64,000 bases of DNA, taken from assembly GCF_003205575.1 (NCBI RefSeq), contig NZ_PYBW01000095.1:49120-113119 (forward strand), in the 5' to 3' direction. The notes below the pieces were generated by a model that saw nothing but the letters and a program-made list of their open reading frames with translations, made no database searches and had not been told where the DNA came from. Positions 25,201 through 37,200 of this stretch are shown piece by piece. Positions within the stretch are counted from its first letter, which is position 1. The number at the start of each line of letters is the position of its first letter. The position numbers were made by a program, and so were the translations under genes. This DNA is from Streptomyces tateyamensis (GTDB lineage: Bacteria; Actinomycetota; Actinomycetes; Streptomycetales; Streptomycetaceae).

Positions 25201-28200
25201 CAGCGCGCGGCGGCGGTCCTCGGACGCCCGGGTGTCCAGCGGGACATAGGCACCGCCCGCCTTGAGGACGGCCAGCTGGGCGACGACGAGTTCGACCGAG
25301 CGGTCCATCGCCAGCGCCACCCGTCCCTCGACCGCCAGGCCGTCGGCCAGCAGGCGGGCGGCCAGCCGGTCCGACCACCGGTCGAGCTGACGGTAGGTCA
25401 GGTCGTTCTCGCCGTGCCGCAGCGCGACCGCCTCGGGTGTGCGGCGGGCCTGCTCGGCGAAGAGCACCACCGGGCTCTGCGGCACCGCCGGGCGGGCCGT
25501 GCTCCGCCAGGACGCCAGCAGCTCCCGATCGGCCGGGGTCAGCAGCTCCAGCTCGCCCACCTCACCGTCCACTGCGTCGGCGAGGGCGGTGAGCAGCACG
25601 GCCAGGCGCTGGACCGCGCGCTCCACCGTGGGCCGGTCGAACAGCGCGGGGTCGTAGGCCAGGTCGAAGCCGAGCCGCTCGGCCTGGTAGGCGCGCAGGC
25701 ACCACGGGAAGGTGGTGGCGTCGTCGGCACGTACCTCCGTGACCCGCACGCCGGTCCTGGCTGCGACGGACTCGTCGACGGGGTAGTTCTCGAACACCAC
25801 CATGCTGTCGAAGAGCGCCTCGCCGGCCGGCACCTCGCTCAGCGCCTGGATCCGGGTGAGGGCCAGGTGGTCGAAGGGGCGCCCGTCGCTCTGCCGCGCC
25901 TGGAGTTCGCGCAGCCAGGGCAGCACGCCGCCGGTGGCGGGTACCCGTACCCGGGTCGGCACGGTGTTGATGAACATGCCGATCATCGACTCGACGCCGG
26001 GCAGCTCGGCCGGCCGGCCGGAGACGGTGGTGCCGAAGACCACGTCGTCGCTGCCGCCGTAGCGCGCCAGCAGCAGGGCCCAGGCGCCCTGGATCACGGT
26101 GTTGACGGTCAGTCCGGCGTGGGCGGCCCGCTCCCGCAGCCGCTGGGACAGGTCCTGGTCCAGCTCGTGGTGGACGGTCGCGGCGGAACGGGCGCGGTGC
26201 GCCTGGCCGGGCACCCGGTCGTACGGCAGCGGGTTGCGTGCGGTGAAGCCGGCCAGGGCGTCGGCCCAGTGGCGCTCGGCCGCCTGCCCGTCCTGCTCGG
26301 CCAGCCAGTGCAGGAAGTCCGCGAACGGACGCCGCGGCGGGCGGGGCGGCTGCACAGCGCCACCGGTCAGCGCGGCGTACTGCTCGCAGACCTCGGTCAG
26401 CAACTGCCCGCTGCTCCAGCCGTCCAGGATCAGGTGGTGGGTCGACCAGAGCAGCAGCACCTCGTCACCGGGCAGCGCGGCCAGCGTGAGGCGGGTGAGC
26501 GGCGCGGTGCTGAGGTCCATGCCCGCGGCGCGATCCGCGGCGAGCAGCCGCTCGGTCTCGGCCTCCTGCCGGTCTGCGGGCAGCTGCCGCCAGTCCACCA
26601 AGGTGACGGGCAACTCGGCTCGCGTGAGGACCAGTTGGACGGGATGCGGCAGGCCCCGCCAGTGCACGCCGGTGCGCAACGCAGGCGTGCGGTCGGCCAG
26701 CAGCTGCCAGGCCTCGGCGAACGCGCGCGGGTCGGCCACTCCGGCCAGCCGCACCGCGATCCGGTCGAAGTAGGCGCCCTCGGTGTCGACCAGCCCGTGG
26801 AAGAGCATCCCGGACTGGAGCGGTGTCAGCGGCAGCACGTCGGCGACCTGGCGCCCGTCGCCGACCAGCCGGTCCAGCTGGTCCTGGGTCAGGCCGGCGA
26901 GCGGGAAGTCGGAGGGGGTGCGGCCGCCGGCCCCGGGGCGGGTGCAGTGTGCCGCGATCTCGCGCAGGGCGGAGCACATCTCCTCGGCCAGGCCGCGGAC
27001 CTCAGCCTCGTCGTAGACGGCCGCCGGGTAGGTCCAGCCCAGTTCGAGGTGTCCGTGCTCGACCACCCCGGTGACGTCCAGGAGGTAGGGGCGGGTTTCG
27101 TCCGGGTCGGTGTCGCGGCCGGCCGGGGGCAGCGAGTCGCGGTAGAGACCATCGGCGCCGGCGCTGCCTGCGTCCCACCGGCCGTGGTAGTTGAAGCCGA
27201 TCTGCGGGGCCGGCGCATCGGCCGGCGCACTGCCCGGCAGCAGGTGGCGCAGGGCACCGTGGCTCAGCCCGTGCAGCGGGACGGCGCGCAGCTGCTCCTT
27301 GACCGAGCGCAGCGTCTCGTGCCATCCGGCGTCGGGGGCGACGTTCAGGGCGAGCGGGAACTCGGCGGTGAACCAGCCCACCGTCCGGGACAGGTCCAGG
27401 TCGTCGAAGAGGTCCTCCCGGCCGTGCCCTTCCACGCCCACCAGCACGCTCTCGCGGCCGCACCAGCGCGACAGGGTGCGGCCCAGGGCGCTGAGCAGCA
27501 CGTCGTTGACCTGGGTGCGGTAGGCCTCGGGGACCTGGCGCAGCAGCAGTTCGGTCGTCTCCACGTCCAGCGTCACGGTGACGGTGGCGGCGCCGCCGTG
27601 GGTGTTGGGACCGGGCCGGCCGGCGGGCAGGTCGGCCGGGGCCGCGGCGGTCCGCGCCCAGTAGGCGGCGTCGGCGGCCAGCGCGCCGGAGCGGGTGTGC
27701 TGCTCCAGCCGGGTCGCCCAGTGGCCGTAGGAGGTTCCCGCCGGGGGCAGTTCGGCGCTGCGGCCGGCAGCGACCGCCCGGTAGGCCGCTTCGAGGTCGG
27801 ACAACAGGATGCGCCAGGAGACGCCGTCCACGGCCAGGTGGTGGACGGTGACGACGAGCTGGCCCGGCTGCCGGGCGCCGCGGTCGAAGAAGAGCACGCG
27901 GACCATCCGGCCCTCGGTCGGGTCCAGTTCGGCCTGGGCCAGGAGCGTGGTGTCCTGCACCGCCGCTTCCAGGGCCTCGGGGTCGAGGCCGGCCACCTCG
28001 TGCCGGGTGAAGACGCCCCGCGGCGCCTCGGCGAGCACCTCCTGGCGCCAGCCGGTGCCGGTGTGGCGCAGCCGGGTGCGCAGGGCCGCGTGGCAGTGCA
28101 CCAGGGCCGCGGCGGCCTGGTCCAGGGCCGACGGCTCCGTGCCGGGGGCCAGTTCCACCCGCTGGGTCATCGTGAAGCGCATCGGGTCGCCGGGGCGGCG

Positions 28201-31200
28201 GCCGTCGAGGTACCAGTGCTGGATCGGGGTGAGCGGCGCCTCGGTGGGCGAGGGGTCGCCCCCGGCCTCCGGGCGCGCGGCCACCTCACCGGCCGCCAGG
28301 GCGAGTTCGGCGACGCTCTGGTACCGGAAGACGTCCTTGGTGGCCAGCGCGAGCCCGGCGGCCCGGGCCCGGGAGACGATCTGGATGCTGAGGATGGAGT
28401 CGCCGCCGAGCGCGAAGAAGTTGTCGTGCGCGCCGACCCGGGCCACACCCAGCACCTCGGCCCAGATCGCGGCCAACCGCTCCTCGGTCCCGGGCCGCGG
28501 CGCCACGAACGCGTTGCCGCTGTCGGGCTGGGCGGGCGGCGCGGGCAGGGCGCGGCGGTCGGTCTTGCCGCTGGAGTTGCGCGGGATCCGCTCCAGCGGG
28601 ACGAAGGCGGCGGGCACCATGTGGTCGGGCAGCGTCCGCCGCAGCCGGACCCGCAGCTCCTCGGCGGGCGGGATCCGGTCTCCGGCGGGCACCAGGTAGC
28701 CGACGAGCATCAGCCGGCCGGCGTGCTCGCGGGCGGTGACCACCGCCTCGGCGACGTCCGGGTGGTCGAGCAGGGCGGCCTCCACCTCGCCGGGCTCGAT
28801 CCGGAACCCCCGGATCTTGACCTGCTCGTCGACCCGGCCGAGGAACTCCAGCAGGCCCTGGGCGTCCCAGCGGGCCCGGTCGCCGGTGCGGTACATGCGC
28901 TCCCCCGGCGCGCCGAACGGGTCGGCCAGGAAGCGGGCGGCGGTCAGGCCCGGACGGTTCAGGTAGCCGCGCGCCACCTGTGCTCCGGCCAGGTACAGCT
29001 CCCCCGCCATGCCCGGCGGCACCGGCCGCAGGGCGTCGTCGAGCACGTAGGCCCGCAGGTTGCGGCCGGGGCGGCCGACGACCGGGCGCTCGGGGCGATC
29101 CGCGCACCGGCCGTAGAGGGCGTCGACGGTGCACTCGGTGGGCCCGTAGACGTTGTAGGCGGTGACGCCGAGATCCTGCTGCGCCGCGCACAGCTCCTGC
29201 CAGGCGGCGGGCGAGATCGCCTCGCCGCCGACCAGCAGCAGGCCCGGGTGGTGGCGGCCCGCTGCGAACAGCCCGGCGGCGGTGAGTTCACGCAGGTAGG
29301 AGGGGGTGACGTTGACCACGTCCAGGCGGCGGTCGGCGATCTGGGCGCAGAAGGCCTCCGGGTCGAGCCGGACGTCCTCGTCGACGAGGTGCACCTCGTG
29401 TCCGAACGCGAGCAGCAGCGGGCCCTCCCAGCTGGTGTCGAAGGAGAACGAGGCGCTGAGCGCCATCCGAAGTCGGCGTCCGTCCGTCAGGTGCGGCGGG
29501 AGCAGTCCCGCGCGGTGGTCCTGGCAGAGGTTGACCAACTGGCGGTGCTCCACGGCGACACCCTTGGGTCGGCCGGTGGAGCCGGAGGTGTAGATGAGGT
29601 AGGCCGTGTGCTGCGGCAGCAGCGGGTGGCTGCGGTCGGCGTCGGTGAGGTCGTGGGCGGGCAGCCGGTCCCACGGCACCTCGTGCAGCTCCCGCTCCGT
29701 CAGCAGCGTCTGGGGACGGGCGTCGGCGAGCAGGAAGGCGACCCGCTCCTCGGGGAGTCCGGGGTCCAGGCAGAGCAGGGTGGCACCCGCCTTGAGCACC
29801 GCGAGCAGGGCCACCAGCACCTCCGAGGTGCGCGGCAGGCGGACCGCAACCACCTGCTCCGGGCCGGCGCCCCGGGAGACGAGGTGGCGGGCGAGGCGGT
29901 TGGCCCGCCCGTTGAGGGCGGCGAAGTCGAGGGTGGCGTCCCTGGCCACCAGGGCGGTGGCGTGCGGGGTACGGGCGGCCTGCGCCTCGAACAGGGCCGG
30001 GAAGGTGGTGTCCGGCACGGCCAGCGGCTCGCCCTGCCCCGTCCGGAGCACCTGCCGGCGTTCGTCGGCGGTCATCAGCGGCAGGGTGGAGACGGCGCCG
30101 GCCGGGTCCTCGGCCACCGCCTCCAGCAGGGTTCGCAGCCAGCCGGCCAGCCGCTCGGCGGTGGCCTCGTCGAACAGGCCGGTGCTGTACTCCAGGTAGC
30201 CGGTCAGGCCGCCGTCGCGCTCGACGAAGTCGAAGGCGAGGTCGAAGGCGGCGCTGCGGATCGGCGGCGCCAGCGGTGCCACCTCCAGGCCCGGCAGCCG
30301 TGGGGCCTCGGTGCCCAGGTTGTGCAGGGCCACCATCACCTGGAACAGCGGCGTGCGGCTGGTGTCGCGCTCCGGCTGGAGCGTGTCCACCAGCCGCTCG
30401 AACGGCACCTCCTGGTGGGCGAACGCCGCCAGGACGGTCTCCCTCGACCGGCCCAGCAGCTCGTGGAACGACAGCTCCGGGCGCACCTGGGCGCGCAGCA
30501 CCAGGGTGTTGACGAACATGCCCACCACGTCGTGGAGTTCGGGCCGCTCCCGGCCCGAGGCCACGGTGCCCACGGCGACGTCCTGCTGGCCGGCCCAGCG
30601 GGCGAGCAGCACCTGGCACGCCGTCAGCAGGGTCATGTAGAGGGTGGCGTCGGCCTCCCTGCCGCGCTCGCGCAGCCGTGCGGTCAGTGCGGCGGGCAGG
30701 GTGAAGGTCAGCAGGGCGCCGTCGCGGGTGCGGACGGCGGGGCGCGGCCGGTCGGTGGGCAGGTCCAGCGGCTCCAAGCCCTCCAGGGCCTGGCGCCAGT
30801 GGGCGAGATCCGCCTCGGCGCGGTCGGTGCGGGCGCGCTGCCAGACGGCGTAGTCGGTGTACCGCACGGGCAGCTCGGGCAGCTCGGGGCGGCGGCGCTC
30901 CAGGGCGGCCGCGTACAGCTCGCCCAGGTCGCGGCCGAGGACGGCCACCGACCAGCCGTCGGTGGCGATGTGGTGCACGGCCAGCACGAGGACGTGCTCG
31001 TCCTCGGCCGTCCGCACCAACCGGGCCCGCAGCAGCGGCCCGACGGCCAGGTCGAAGGGGGTGGCGGCGACGCGTTCCAGCAGCGCCTCCAGGACCGCCG
31101 GGGGCTGCCCGACGAGGTCGTCCACCGGCAGCTCGACCGGCTGCGCCGGGCGCACGACCTGCCGGGCGCGCCCGTCCTGCTCGGTGAAGGTGGTGCGCAG

Positions 31201-34200
31201 CGCCTCGTGCCGGGCCACCAGGGCGTCCAGCGCGGTGCGCAGCGCGCCCTCGTCGAGCTCTCCGCGCAGGCGCAGCACGGACAGGGTGGTGTACTCGGTG
31301 CCGTCCGGCTCGAAGCGGTCGAGGAACCAGAGCCGCTGCTGGGCGTAGGACAACGGCGGCTCGACGGCCGGGTCCGCGGCGGGGATCGCTTCGGCCGACG
31401 GGCTCCCTTCGGCGGCCGGCTCGCCGAGGGCGGCGGCCAGGTCGGCCAGTCCGGCGTGGCTGAACAGCAGCCGGGGCGAGACGTCCGCGCCGAACGCCGC
31501 GCGCAGCCGGGAGGTGACCCGGATGGCGAGGATGGAGTCGCCGCCGAGTGCGAAGAAGTCGTCGTCCACACCGACCTCGTCGACGGCCAGGACGTCCGCC
31601 CAGGCCGCGGCGACCAGCCGTTCGGCCCGGGTGCGGGGCGCGGTGCGGTCGTCGCCGGCCGCGAAGCCGTCCGGGCCCGGCGCGGGCAGCGCCCGCCGGT
31701 CGAGCTTGCCGTTGACGGTGAGCGGCAGGGCCGCCATCGGGACGTAGGCGGCGGGCACCATGTAGGGGGGCAGCAGCCGCTCCAGGTGCGCACGCAGCTC
31801 GGCGGCGGACGGCGGGGCCTCGGCGCGCTCACCGCCGCCGACCACGTGGGCCACCAGGCGGCGGGTGCCGGCGCTGTCCTCGTACACGCCCACCGTGGCG
31901 GCGCCCACCCGCGGATGGGCGTGCAGGGCGGTCTCGATCTCGCCGGGCTCGATCCGGTAGCCGCGGATCTTCACCTGCTGGTCGGCGCGGCCCAGGTACT
32001 CCAGAGTGGCGTCGGCCCGCCAGCGGGCCCGGTCGCCGGTGCGGTACATCCGGGCGCCGGGAGGCCCGAACGGGTCGGCGACGAAGCGGGCGGCGGTCAG
32101 GCCCGGCCGGTTCAGGTAGCCGCGGGCCAGGCCCTCCCCCGCGACGAACAACTCGCCCACCGCGCCCGGGGGGACCGGCGCCAGGTCGGCGTCCAGCAGG
32201 TACACCCGCAGGTCGGGGATGCCGGCGCCGATCGGTCCGGGGCCCCCGGCGCGGGCCGTGGCGCGGTCCAGCGGGGCGTAGGTGACGTGCACGGTCGTCT
32301 CGGTGATGCCGTACATGTTGACCAGGCGGGGCGCGGTGTCCGGGTGGCGGTCGTACCAGTCGGCCAGCCGCGTCACGTCCAGCGCCTCGCCGCCGAAGAC
32401 CACCGTGCGCAGCGCCAACCGGTCTGCCAGAGCCGGGTTTTCGGCGTCGGCACGGATCAGCGGGTAGAACGCTGACGGGGTCTGGCTGAGGACGGTGACC
32501 TGCTCGTCGGCCAGCAGGCGCAGGAAGTCCTCCGGGGAGCGGGCGGTGTCCTCGGGAACCACGACGAGCCGGCCGCCGTGCAGCAGCGGTCCCCAGAGCT
32601 CCCACACCGAGAAGTCGAAGGTGTAGGAGTGGAAGAGCGTCCAGACGTCCTCGGCGCCGAAGCCGAACCACTCCTCGGTGCGGTCGAAGAGCCGCACCAC
32701 GTTGGCGTGCGGGATCACGACTCCCTTGGGGCGGCCGGTGGATCCCGAGGTGAAGATGGCGTAGGCCGGGCTCTCGGGCAGCGGACGGCACCGCGGGGCG
32801 AGCCCGTCGGCCGGGCGCCGCGCCAGGTCGGCGCGCACGTCGGCGTCGCCCAGCGCCAGCACGGGCACCTCGGTGTGCACCGGCGCGGCGGCCTCCCCGG
32901 TGAGCGTCACCAGCGCCACCGGCTGGACGTCGCGCAGCAGTTGGGCCAGGCGCTCGGGCGGCAGCGCCGGGTCGAGCGGCAGGTAGGCCGCGCCGGTCTT
33001 GAGGACGGCGAGGACCGCCACCACCAGGTCGACCGAGCGCGGCAGCGCGAGGGCCACGAAGTGCTCGGCCGAGGCGTGGAGTTCGGCCAGCCGGTGGGCG
33101 AGCCGGTTGGCCCGCGCGTCCAGCGTGGCGTAGTCGAGGCGGTCGTCGCCGTAGCTCACGGCCTCGGCGTGCGGGGTCCGGGCGGCCTGCGCCTCGAAGA
33201 GGTCCACCAGGGTCCGGTCCGGCCGGCCCTGCGCGGCCCCGTTCCAGTCGACCAGCATCCGCCGCCGTTCCTCGGCGGTCGTCCAGGCCAGGGCACGCAG
33301 CGGGCGGTCCAGGCCGCCGGCCAGCTCGGTGAGCAGCAGGCAGAGGCGGTCGGCCAGGGTGCGCGCGGTCCCGGCGTCGAACAGCTCCGGGTCGTAGGCG
33401 AGGTCGAAGCCGAACCGCTCCCCCTGGTAGGCCCGCAGCACCAGCGGGAAGTTGGTGGCGTCACGGGAGGAGACGTCGGCCAGTCGCACGCCGGAGCCCG
33501 CCGTCCGGGCCTCGTCGAAAGGGTAGTTCTCGAAGGCGACCATGCTGTCGAAGAGCGTGCTGCCGGAGGGCACGTCGCTCATGCCGGTCAGCTCGGCCAG
33601 CGAGACCGCGGCGAAGCGCCGGGCCTCGGCCTGCGCCTCCTGGAGGTCCCGCAGCCAGTCCGCGGCGGTGCGCCCGCCGTCCACCCGGACCCGGGTGGGC
33701 AGGGTGTTGATGAACATCCCGATCATCGACTCGACGCCGGGCAGGTCGTCGGGGCGGCCGGAGACGGTGGTCCCGAACAGCACGTCCCGCTCGGCGCTGT
33801 AGCGCGACAGCAGCAGCGCCCAGGCGCCCTGGACCACGGTGCCCATGGTCAGCCCGGCCTGCCGGGCGGTGCGGGCCAGCCGCTGCGACACCTCCTCGGA
33901 CAGCCCGGCCGGGTGCACGCCCGCCGAGCGGGCCTGGTGGACCCCGCGCCGGACGCGGTCGACGGGCAGCGGGGTCGGGGTGGCGAACCCGTCCAGGACG
34001 CCCCGCCAGTGGGCGCGGGCGGCCTCGGCGTCCTGCCCGGCCAGCCAGCGCACGTAGTCGCCGAAGGGCCGGCGCGCGGCCGGTCGCGGTTCGGCGCCGG
34101 TGCTGAGCGCCGCGTACTCCTCGAACACGTCGGTGAGCACCTGGGCCAGGCTCCAGCCGTCCAGGATCAGGTGGTGGGAGGTCCACAGCAGGTGCAGGCG

Positions 34201-37200
34201 CGCGTCGGGCAGCCGGATCAGGGTGAGCCGCATCAGCGGTGCCACGGCGATGTCCACGCCGCGCGCCAGGTCCTCCGCGCGCACGGCGGCCACCCGGTCG
34301 GCCCGCTCCTGCGGGGCCGCCGCGCGCAGGTCCAGCTGGGTCACCGGTATCCGGGCCGAGCGGTGCACGACCTGAAGCGGGACGGGGACGCCCTCCCACA
34401 CCACCGAGGTGCGCAGGGCGGGCGTGCGGTCGGCCACCCGCTGCCAGGCGGCGGCGAAGGCGTCGGGGTCGCTCACGCCGTCCAGGAGCAGCGCGGCCTG
34501 GTCGACGTACACGTCGTCCGGCCCGCCGACCAGCCGGTGGAAGAGCATGCCCTCCTGGAGCGGGGTGAGCGGCAGCAGGTCCTCCACCGCCCGGCCGTCG
34601 CCGACCAGCCGGTCGACCCCGGCCTGGTCCAGCCGGGCGAACGGGAAGTCGGACGGGGTGCGGCCGCCGGCGTCGGGGCGGGCGCAGTGCGCGGCGATGG
34701 CGCCCAGCGCGGCGGTCAGCGCGGCGGCCAGGCGCTGGACGGTGGCCGCCTCGTGCACCTGGTCGCTGTAGTGCCAGACGACCTCCAACTCGCCCTCGGC
34801 CACCACCGCGGAGACGTCGAGCAGGTGGTCCAGCGGCATGTCGGGGGCGGTGTCCCGGCCGGGCGCCTCACCGGCCGGGGCGAAGTCGCCGCCCTCGGCG
34901 GCCGCCCACTGGCCGTGGTAGTTGAAGGACACCTGGGGCAGCGGCACCGCCCGCAGGGCTTCCGCGGCCGGGTCGGGCGAGCCGAGGCGGGCCAGCGCCT
35001 CGTAGCTCAGGCCGCGCCGGGGGACGGCCCGCAGGCGCTCCTTGACCGCCTTCAGGGTGGCGGCCCAGTCCGGGGCGCCGGCCGGTCCCACCGGGGCGAG
35101 GGTGACGGGGTACTGGGTGGTGAACCAGCCGACCGTGCGGGAGAGGTCGAGCTCGTGGCCGGCCGGGGCGCCGAGTTCCTCGCGGCCGTGCCCCTCCAGG
35201 GCGACGGCCACCCGCTCGGCACCTGTCCAGTCGGCGAGCACCCGGCCCAGCGCGCTCAGCAGCACGTCGTTGACCTGGGTGCGGTAGACCGCGGGGACCT
35301 GGCGCAGCAGCGCCTCGGTGGTGGCGCGGTCCACCCTGGTCCGAACAGTACGGACGGAGCCGGCCAGCGGGGTGCCAGGGTGGTCGACGGGCAGCGGGGC
35401 CGGCGCGGCCGAGGCCTCCTCCGTCCAGTACGGCAGGTCGCCGTCGAGTTCCCCGGCCCGAACACGCTCGGCGAAGTGGTGCGCCCAGTCGGTGAACGGG
35501 GTCTGCTCGGGGTCCAGCCGGACCGGCTCGCCGGCGGCCGCCTGCCGGTAGGCCAGGGCGAGGTCGGCCAGCAGCACCCGCCAGGAGACGCTGTCCACGG
35601 CCAGGTGATGGGCCGTCACGAACAGCTGGGGCCGGCCGTCGGCGGCGGCCCGCAGCAGGGCCGCGCGCAGCAGCGCACCGGTGGCCGGGTCGAGGGCCGC
35701 GCGGGCCGCGTCGGCCGCGCGGCGCCGGGCGGCCTGCTCGCCCTCGGCGTCGGCGGCGAGGGCGGCCGGGTCGTGGCGGGTCAGCAGGCCGCCGGCCGGG
35801 CCGGCTCCGGGGTGCTGGTGCCAGCTGTCGCCGGTGCGGGTGAACCGGGTGCGCAGCGCCGGGTGCGCGGCCACCACCGCTTCGAGCGCCAGCTCCAGCG
35901 CCCGTTCGTCCAGGTCGCGCGGCAGGTCGAGCAGCATCGACATGCTGAAGTGGCGCAGCGGGCCGTGGGTGGCGAAGAACCACTCCTGCACCGGGGTCAG
36001 CGGCGCGGGCCCGTCCTCGTGCGGTCGCCGCGCCGTCGCCGGGGTGAGCGGGCGGCGGGCCGCCGCGGCGGCGAGGTCGGCAATGGTCTGGTGGCGGAAG
36101 ACGTCGCTCGAACTGAGCCGCAGGCCCGCGGCGCGGGCCCGGGAGACGGCCTGGATGCTGAGGATCGAGTCGCCGCCCAGCTCGAAGAAGTTGTCCGTGA
36201 CGCCCACCCCGGCCAGGCCGAGCACCTCGGCCCAGATGCCGGCCAGAAGCTCCTCGTCCCCGGTCCGCGGGGCGACGAACTCCTTCTGCTGCCGGTCCAC
36301 TTCGAGGTCGGGGGCGGGCAGGGCGCGGCGGTCGAGCTTGCCGCTGGTGGTGAGCGGCAGCGCGTCGAGCGCGGTGAAGGAGGACGGCACCAGGTGGTCG
36401 GGCAGCACCTGCCGCAGCGCCGCCCGCAGGTCGGCGGCGGGCGGGACGGCGCATCCGGTGGCGGGCACCAGGTAGGCCGCCAGCCGGGCGTGGCCGTGTA
36501 CGTCGGGCGCGGCCACGACCGCGGCCGCGGCGACGGCGGGCAGCTCCAGCAGCGCCGCCTCCACCTCACCCGGTTCGATGCGGTGGCCGCGCACCTTGAC
36601 CTGGTCGTCGGCCCGCCCGAGGTAGTCCAGGCGCCCGTCGGCGGTCCAGCGGGCCAGGTCTCCGGTGCGGTACATCCGGGCACCGGGCGGCCCGAACGGG
36701 TCGGCCGTGAACCGCGCCGCGGTCAGCCCGGGACGGTGCGCGTAGCCGCGGGCGAGCTGCTCGCCCGCCAGGTACAGCTCGCCGCCGACGCCGGGCGGTA
36801 CCGGCCGGCGCCGGTCGTCCAGCACGTAGGCCCGCACGTTCGGCAGCGGGCGGCCCACCAGCGCCCGGTCGCCGTCCGCGATCCGGCAGGCCAGTGCGTC
36901 GACCGTGCACTCCGTCGGCCCGTAGAAGTTGTAGGCGGCCACCTCGGGGTGCGCGGCCAGCTCGCGCCAGAGGGCGGCGCCGACCGCCTCGCCGCCGAGC
37001 ATCAGCACCCGCGGGCGGTGCCGCGGATCGGTGAGCAGCCCGGCGGGCAGCAGCTGACCGAGGTAGGAGGGGGTCACGTCGAGGAAGTCGACGCGGTGCT
37101 GGACCACGTACTCGACCAGGGCGGCCGGATCCCTCCGGGTCACCTCGTCGACCAGGTGCAGCGGGTGGCCGTCGGCCATCAGCAGCACCCCCTCCAAGGA

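Noticed and set aside
25027..32475. 2482-codon open frame on the plus strand opposite NRPS 2
   Set aside because: It mirrors the NRPS codons, is rich in Gly/Arg/Val/Gln repeats and has no domain. Long antisense frames are expected opposite very GC-rich genes.
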